From Prevotella sp. (GTDB lineage: Bacteria > Bacteroidota > Bacteroidia > Bacteroidales > Bacteroidaceae), in the NCBI GenBank assembly GCA_016291915.1, contig JAEEZP010000177.1, forward strand, positions 1 through 17,667: DNA of 17,667 nucleotides, in the 5' to 3' direction. Under the pieces are notes generated by a model. It saw only the letters and a program-made list of their open reading frames with translations, searched no databases and had not been told where the DNA came from. How positions within the stretch are numbered: position 1 is the first letter of the stretch; each line of letters starts with the position of its first letter. Position numbers and translations under genes: made by a program. Of this stretch, positions 13,665-17,667 are shown piece by piece.

Positions 13665-15113
13665 ATGAATCAACATACAATATATAAGGTAAAAGCGGCT
13701 GTGCTTTTCACAAGTATTATACTCGTTGTCTTCAGCCCTTTGCTCCTTTCTTCTTGTGAAGACTGGCTTGATGTGTCACCTTCCGAGCAGAAAAAGAAAA
13801 GTGAGATGTTTTCTAAAGCAGAAGGCTTCCGAAACGTGCTCACAGGAGCTTATATCAGAATGAAATCAAACAGTCTTTACGGACAGGAGATGGTATGCGG
13901 AAGCATAGAGAACCTGGCGCAACATTGGAATTATTCCTCTAACACGATCGGCAGTTATCTGAATACTTATAACTATCGGGCTACGGTCGTGGAGGATGCC
14001 ATGGCTGCTGTATATAACAACCTGTTCAAAGTTGTTGCCGATGTAAACGGACTGCTTGGCGATATCGACAACGGCACTCTTGGCGAGAATGACTACAACC
14101 TGATCAAGGGAGAGGCGCTGGCCTTGCGAGCCTTCTGCCATTTCGATGTGCTGCGTCTGTTTGGTCCTATGCCCACCAACCCCGGTAGTGACCGTATCTT
14201 GCCTTACGTGAAAGAGGTGATCAACAGACCCAATCAGTTTCTCAACTACGAGCAGTTCACCCGTGAACTCTTCAACGATATCGATGAAGCAGAAGCTTGC
14301 CTGAAAAAGGTTGACCCTATCTTAAATAACTCGATAGCCACGTTGAACACGCCGTCGCAACTTACTGATAATTTCTACGGCTACCGCCAAATGCGCATGA
14401 ACTATTATGCCGTGTGCGCATTAAAAGCCAGAGTGGCATTATGGACAGGCAACAAAAGCCAAGCTTTGGAATATGCACGAATCGTGATAAACGCCACATC
14501 GCCTGATGGAGCTAAAATGTTCCGACTGGGTACGCTCAACGACTGTGCCAGTGGTGATAAAGTGCTTTCCAGCGAGCATATCTTCAACTTGAAAGTAGCT
14601 GACATATCATCAACCCTCGGTGCTGGAACGACCTATCAGAAAACACAGTCACAACTGCGCTCACAACTTTATGAATCAGGAACCACCGACATTCGCTTTG
14701 TAAATATGTGGAATTATGTGTACGACAGTTATTGGTGGACTTATTACAACTATTTTGTAAAATATGTCCAAAGCGACAATATGCCTAGTTTGGCGAAGAA
14801 TGTGATCCCTCTGATCCGTCTCTATGAGATGTATCTTATCGCCATGGAATGTTCATCGGTCAGTGAAGCCAACAGCCTATATACCGAAATGACTGTTGCC
14901 CGCAATGCCCCAGCCCTCACCATCACTACCCAGGAACAACTCAACGAACTGCTCATCAAAGAATATAACCGAGAGTTCTATGGTGAAGGACAAGCCTTCT
15001 ATGCTTACAAACGAATGGCTGCCGAGAAGATTTATTTCACGAATGAACAGGGTTCGAAAGATACCTATGTGGTTCCCCTGCCCGTTCAAGAGTCTGTTTA
15101 TGCTAACGAATAA
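13665..15113 (+). CDS. SusD/RagB-family outer-membrane lipoprotein
   Basis: The 482-residue protein has a lipoprotein signal peptide ending LLLSSC, with lipidated Cys31 followed by acidic EDWLD, which fits export to the cell surface. SusD hallmarks are visible: the CEDWLDVSP start, KAEGFRNVLTGAYIRM, the helical stretch ending LIKGEALALRAFCHFDVLRLFGPMP (about 141-165) and a C-terminal EYNREFYGEGQAFYAYKRM segment. It acts as the hinged lid over the SusC pore, capturing substrate and closing on it. It lies 32 bases after susC and 11 bases before the DUF4843-type gene, clearly one operon. Confidence 0.93.
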   Translation: MNQHTIYKVKAAVLFTSIILVVFSPLLLSSCEDWLDVSPSEQKKKSEMFSKAEGFRNVLTGAYIRMKSNSLYGQEMVCGSIENLAQHWNYSSNTIGSYLNTYNYRATVVEDAMAAVYNNLFKVVADVNGLLGDIDNGTLGENDYNLIKGEALALRAFCHFDVLRLFGPMPTNPGSDRILPYVKEVINRPNQFLNYEQFTRELFNDIDEAEACLKKVDPILNNSIATLNTPSQLTDNFYGYRQMRMNYYAVCALKARVALWTGNKSQALEYARIVINATSPDGAKMFRLGTLNDCASGDKVLSSEHIFNLKVADISSTLGAGTTYQKTQSQLRSQLYESGTTDIRFVNMWNYVYDSYWWTYYNYFVKYVQSDNMPSLAKNVIPLIRLYEMYLIAMECSSVSEANSLYTEMTVARNAPALTITTQEQLNELLIKEYNREFYGEGQAFYAYKRMAAEKIYFTNEQGSKDTYVVPLPVQESVYANE

Positions 15114-15124
15114 AAAAAGATATT

Positions 15125-15964
15125 ATGAAGAAGATCATATATTTATTGCTCCCCTTATGTCTGGGGTTGACAGGTTGCCACGAGGAAGATGGACTGTTGT
15201 TCAACGACAAGGCTCGTGTACAGTTACTGCCAGATGCCAGCGGTACATTGGACAACTATTCCTATTCATTTATATGGAGTCCGGCAAGTACCACGCGCGA
15301 CATCGTATATCTGCCCATCAGAGTCATGGGAGGTCCTGCCGACACCGACAGGCACGTCATGATTGAACAGGTGAGCGAATATGACATTACCTACAACAAA
15401 GACCATTGGGGATATGTTACCGATTCTGTGGTTACCGAACGCACCGATAAAGCGGTTGCAGGTAAGCATTATGTACCTTTCGATAGTCAAGAATATGCTC
15501 AACTGTTTACGATCCCAGCCGGAGAGGTGCGTGCTCAGATTGGTGTCATTTTGTTGCGCGACGTATCATTGACCAAAGAGAAGGTGAGACTGCGCATCCG
15601 TCTGAAACCTACTGAGGATTTTGATCTGGGCGAGAGCAAGTATCTTGAGAGGACCATCACGATATCTGACATGCTTGAACAACCATCCAATTGGGCACAA
15701 CGCTACATGAACAGCTATTTTGGCAATTACAGCAAAGCCAAACATCAGCTGATGATGCAAGTTGTCAACGGGAAAGTGGATGAAGAGTGGGTGGACGAGG
15801 CATACAACTCAGTATCGTTCCGCTATTACTGGCGCATGAAATTCATTGAGGCTCTGCAAGCATTCAACAATGACCCTGCCAATATCGCAGCAGGACTTGC
15901 TCCTATGCGTGAGAATGCAGACGACCCGAATAGTGCTCTTGTCACCTTCCCCACAAGTATGTAA
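15125..15964 (+). CDS. DUF4843-type surface lipoprotein
   Basis: The 279-residue protein has a short lipoprotein signal (LGLTGC, Cys18) followed by acidic HEED, consistent with surface export. The FIWSPASTTRDIVYLPIRVMG segment and the later IGVILLRDVSLTKEKVRLRIRLKPTEDF strand pair match my memory of the DUF4843 family, small beta-rich lipoproteins found right after SusD genes. The biochemical role is not established for most members. It probably forms part of the SusCD complex at the cell surface. No enzyme motif is visible. It sits between SusD and the PKD-like lipoprotein, an order often seen together. Confidence 0.75.
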   Translation: MKKIIYLLLPLCLGLTGCHEEDGLLFNDKARVQLLPDASGTLDNYSYSFIWSPASTTRDIVYLPIRVMGGPADTDRHVMIEQVSEYDITYNKDHWGYVTDSVVTERTDKAVAGKHYVPFDSQEYAQLFTIPAGEVRAQIGVILLRDVSLTKEKVRLRIRLKPTEDFDLGESKYLERTITISDMLEQPSNWAQRYMNSYFGNYSKAKHQLMMQVVNGKVDEEWVDEAYNSVSFRYYWRMKFIEALQAFNNDPANIAAGLAPMRENADDPNSALVTFPTSM

Positions 15965-15997
15965 ATCATATTCCAACAATCGAACAATCATAAAAAC

Positions 15998-17506
15998 ATG
16001 ATGATTATGAATACAAAAATATATGCCATGTTGGGCCTTACGCTGTTTGTCTTTGCATCTTGCTTTAACGATGACAGCAATTACGACTACGCTGATCCTT
16101 TGGATATTCAGGTAGAGGGCATTCAGAATCAATATACTGTTTCAACAGGTGATATCATTCAGTTACGACCTGTTGTTACACCAGCTAACCGTGACTATGA
16201 GTATTTCTGGACCATTACCCCAGCCAGTGCCCAGACAGCGGCAGCTGTTGACACTGTTTCAAGGGAGATGAATTGGGACTACACTGTTGACCGTAGCATT
16301 GGCTCTTACAAACTGCGTTTCTGTGCAAAAGATAAACAGACGGGTATTTTTGCCTATAAAGAGTATAACCTGAATGTAACCACCGATATGGCTACAGGTT
16401 GGTGGATTCTGAAAGGGGATGCCGACGGCACCGATATCGATTTTATTTCCAGCAGCAAAGAGAAGAGGGACCTTATCTATAGTGTGAATGGTCGCAAGCT
16501 GCAGGGCGATCCGCTCAATCTGCATTTCACTTTATATTATTGGGTCTTCGACGAGAGTTCTTTGAAAGATGTACAGACCAATGCCGTTTTTGCCGCCAGC
16601 AGCAGTGATGTAGTAGCGCTTGAGTACTTTACAGGCAAGATCGTGGCAGACTATGAGAGTCTGTTTGTCGATTTACCGGCTAACCGCAATGTGCAGGCGC
16701 TGTTTTCGGGTCCGTCCGACGTGCATGTGTGTGTAGATAATACGGTTTATACGATGTACAACTCTCGTTACAACATTTACAAGCAGTTTATCATCAAGTC
16801 TCTCGGCGACTATCAACTGTCACCCTACCGGCATTGCTCGCATGCCACTCTCCCGCTGCTTTTCGATGAAAAGACATCGTCATTCTGTACAGTAAGCCGT
16901 AACTCACCCAATCTCGATTTCTTCAACGATGGTTCACCTTCGTCAAAGAATCTCGGCATGGACATGATTTATATGGGCGGAAAATCCACTACAGCCAGCA
17001 GTCAGGGTGATGTGGCCTTAGCTGTGATGAAGAAAAAGAATACAAATGACTATCAACTATTCACGCTGAACGGCTTTGCCTCCAGCGTCTCGAGCAATCC
17101 TGTTCAACAGACCACAACACTGAACAGCAACCTGGAGATGCTGAAGGCAGATGTCCGTGCGCTCAACCAGAATAATAACATTATTTATTACTTTAAGAAC
17201 AGTAAGCTATATGCATGTAATCTGGACAACCAGACAGAGAGCGAGCAGGATATCATGTTATCCGCTGGCGAGGAGGTTACTTATATGGAGTTCCTGAAAT
17301 ATTCCCCCTATGGACTGAATGACTCGTGGTTCGACTATCTGGCCATCGCAACGGTGAAGGACGGCAATTACAAAGTCTATCTGCATCCCGTATCTGCAGC
17401 CATCGTGTTGCCGGCAGAGAAAACCTTCGAGGGGAAGGGTCGCGTGAAAAGAGTTTGTTACATGGAGCAGTCACGTAATGGTATCTACACCACTACTCTT
17501 TTCTAG
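15998..17506 (+). CDS. PKD-like family surface lipoprotein
   Basis: The 502-residue protein has a lipoprotein signal ending FASC (Cys22 from ATG 15998, Cys19 from the in-frame ATG at 16007, which is equally possible). The cysteine is followed by an acidic FNDDSNYDYAD tail typical of surface export. Residues about 35-130 form a PKD-like immunoglobulin-type domain (IQLRPVVTPANRDYEYFWTI, then GSYKLRFCAKD). The remainder is beta-rich with repeated WW- and YY-containing strands and looks like a propeller or sandwich. It is probably a substrate-binding or lid accessory of the SusCD transporter. No catalytic motif is seen. The gap from the previous gene is 33 bases, so it should be co-transcribed. 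Confidence 0.7.
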   Translation: MMIMNTKIYAMLGLTLFVFASCFNDDSNYDYADPLDIQVEGIQNQYTVSTGDIIQLRPVVTPANRDYEYFWTITPASAQTAAAVDTVSREMNWDYTVDRSIGSYKLRFCAKDKQTGIFAYKEYNLNVTTDMATGWWILKGDADGTDIDFISSSKEKRDLIYSVNGRKLQGDPLNLHFTLYYWVFDESSLKDVQTNAVFAASSSDVVALEYFTGKIVADYESLFVDLPANRNVQALFSGPSDVHVCVDNTVYTMYNSRYNIYKQFIIKSLGDYQLSPYRHCSHATLPLLFDEKTSSFCTVSRNSPNLDFFNDGSPSSKNLGMDMIYMGGKSTTASSQGDVALAVMKKKNTNDYQLFTLNGFASSVSSNPVQQTTTLNSNLEMLKADVRALNQNNNIIYYFKNSKLYACNLDNQTESEQDIMLSAGEEVTYMEFLKYSPYGLNDSWFDYLAIATVKDGNYKVYLHPVSAAIVLPAEKTFEGKGRVKRVCYMEQSRNGIYTTTLF

Positions 17507-17524
17507 AATCATAACGCAAGGAGC

Positions 17525-17667
17525 ATGATGAAAAGAAAAACAGTCATACTGGTTATCAGTTGTCTTGCAATCGTCCTGATGCCTTGTCTGGCACAAGCCA
17601 AGGTCGTTATTACCGGAACAACGGGCGAATATGTCAGCAAGGAGATGAGTCTCTTTGAATGTCGTGA
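17525..17667 (+). CDS. Exported protein, 5' part only, runs off the window
   Basis: ATG 17525 (or the adjacent ATG 17528) follows AAGGAG at 17518-17523, 18 bases after the PKD-like gene. The 47 visible residues start MMKRKTVILVISCLAIVL and continue to a likely cleavage after AQA, then a strand beginning KVVITGTTGEYV. This is a Sec signal peptide plus the first beta-strands of a periplasmic or outer-membrane protein. The beginning resembles the N-terminal beta domain of TlpA-type redoxins that often close such operons, but there is too little sequence to name it. Confidence 0.65.
   Translation, partial: MMKRKTVILVISCLAIVLMPCLAQAKVVITGTTGEYVSKEMSLFECR

Noticed and set aside
14896..15366. 156-residue plus-strand frame overlapping the SusD end and the DUF4843 gene
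   Set aside because: It straddles two well-supported genes in a different frame and its composition is not protein-like.

Overview
The window looks like chromosomal DNA of a gut-type Bacteroidota, most likely a Prevotella/Segatella or close Bacteroidales relative. The evidence is a SusC/SusD pair, an ECF sigma/FecR anti-sigma pair, lipoproteins with acidic residues after the lipid-anchor cysteine, AT-rich start-codon leaders with little Shine-Dalgarno sequence, and TAnnTTTG -7 boxes. All recognisable genes are on the + strand, and no RNA gene, transposase or CRISPR array was seen.

Left block (1 to 8311): a sugar catabolism operon. In order it holds the 3' end of a RhaM/FucM-type (DUF718) sugar mutarotase, an aldo/keto reductase of the L-fucose/L-galactose 1-dehydrogenase type, an amidohydrolase-2 family sugar lactonase, a zinc-dependent medium-chain dehydrogenase, a cytoplasmic GH78 alpha-L-rhamnosidase-like enzyme, and an exported 869-residue protein built like a glycoside hydrolase (GH20/GH67-type N-terminal domain plus probable TIM barrel) that I cannot assign to a characterised family. 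The first four genes fit a non-phosphorylating 6-deoxyhexose pathway (L-fucose or L-rhamnose to aldonolactone to aldonate, then oxidation of a 2-keto-3-deoxy acid). The dehydratase expected in the middle is not in the window. The first three intergenic gaps (266-400, 1352-1466, 2391-2477) carry striking short tandem repeats. These are 8-bp units related to A(C/G)TCGTTT in all three gaps and 7-bp units in two. In the second and third gaps the octamer array ends in ACTAATAA right before the start codon. The first gap also has a REP-like palindrome and two overlapping, mutually exclusive hairpins.

Boundary (8312 to 8419): a near-perfect 34-bp palindrome that can act as a terminator, followed at once by a TAnnTTTG promoter box for the next unit.

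Right block (8420 to 17667): a regulated outer-membrane uptake locus. It encodes an ECF sigma factor, a FecR-like anti-sigma factor with one membrane helix, a SusC-type TonB-dependent transporter with an N-terminal STN signalling domain, a SusD-like lipoprotein, a DUF4843-type lipoprotein, a PKD-like family lipoprotein, and the start of another exported protein. It has no glycoside hydrolase. The SusC-SusD-DUF4843-PKD-like layout resembles four-component systems that import oligopeptides rather than glycans, so this block may be a signal-controlled peptide importer unrelated to the sugar operon on its left.
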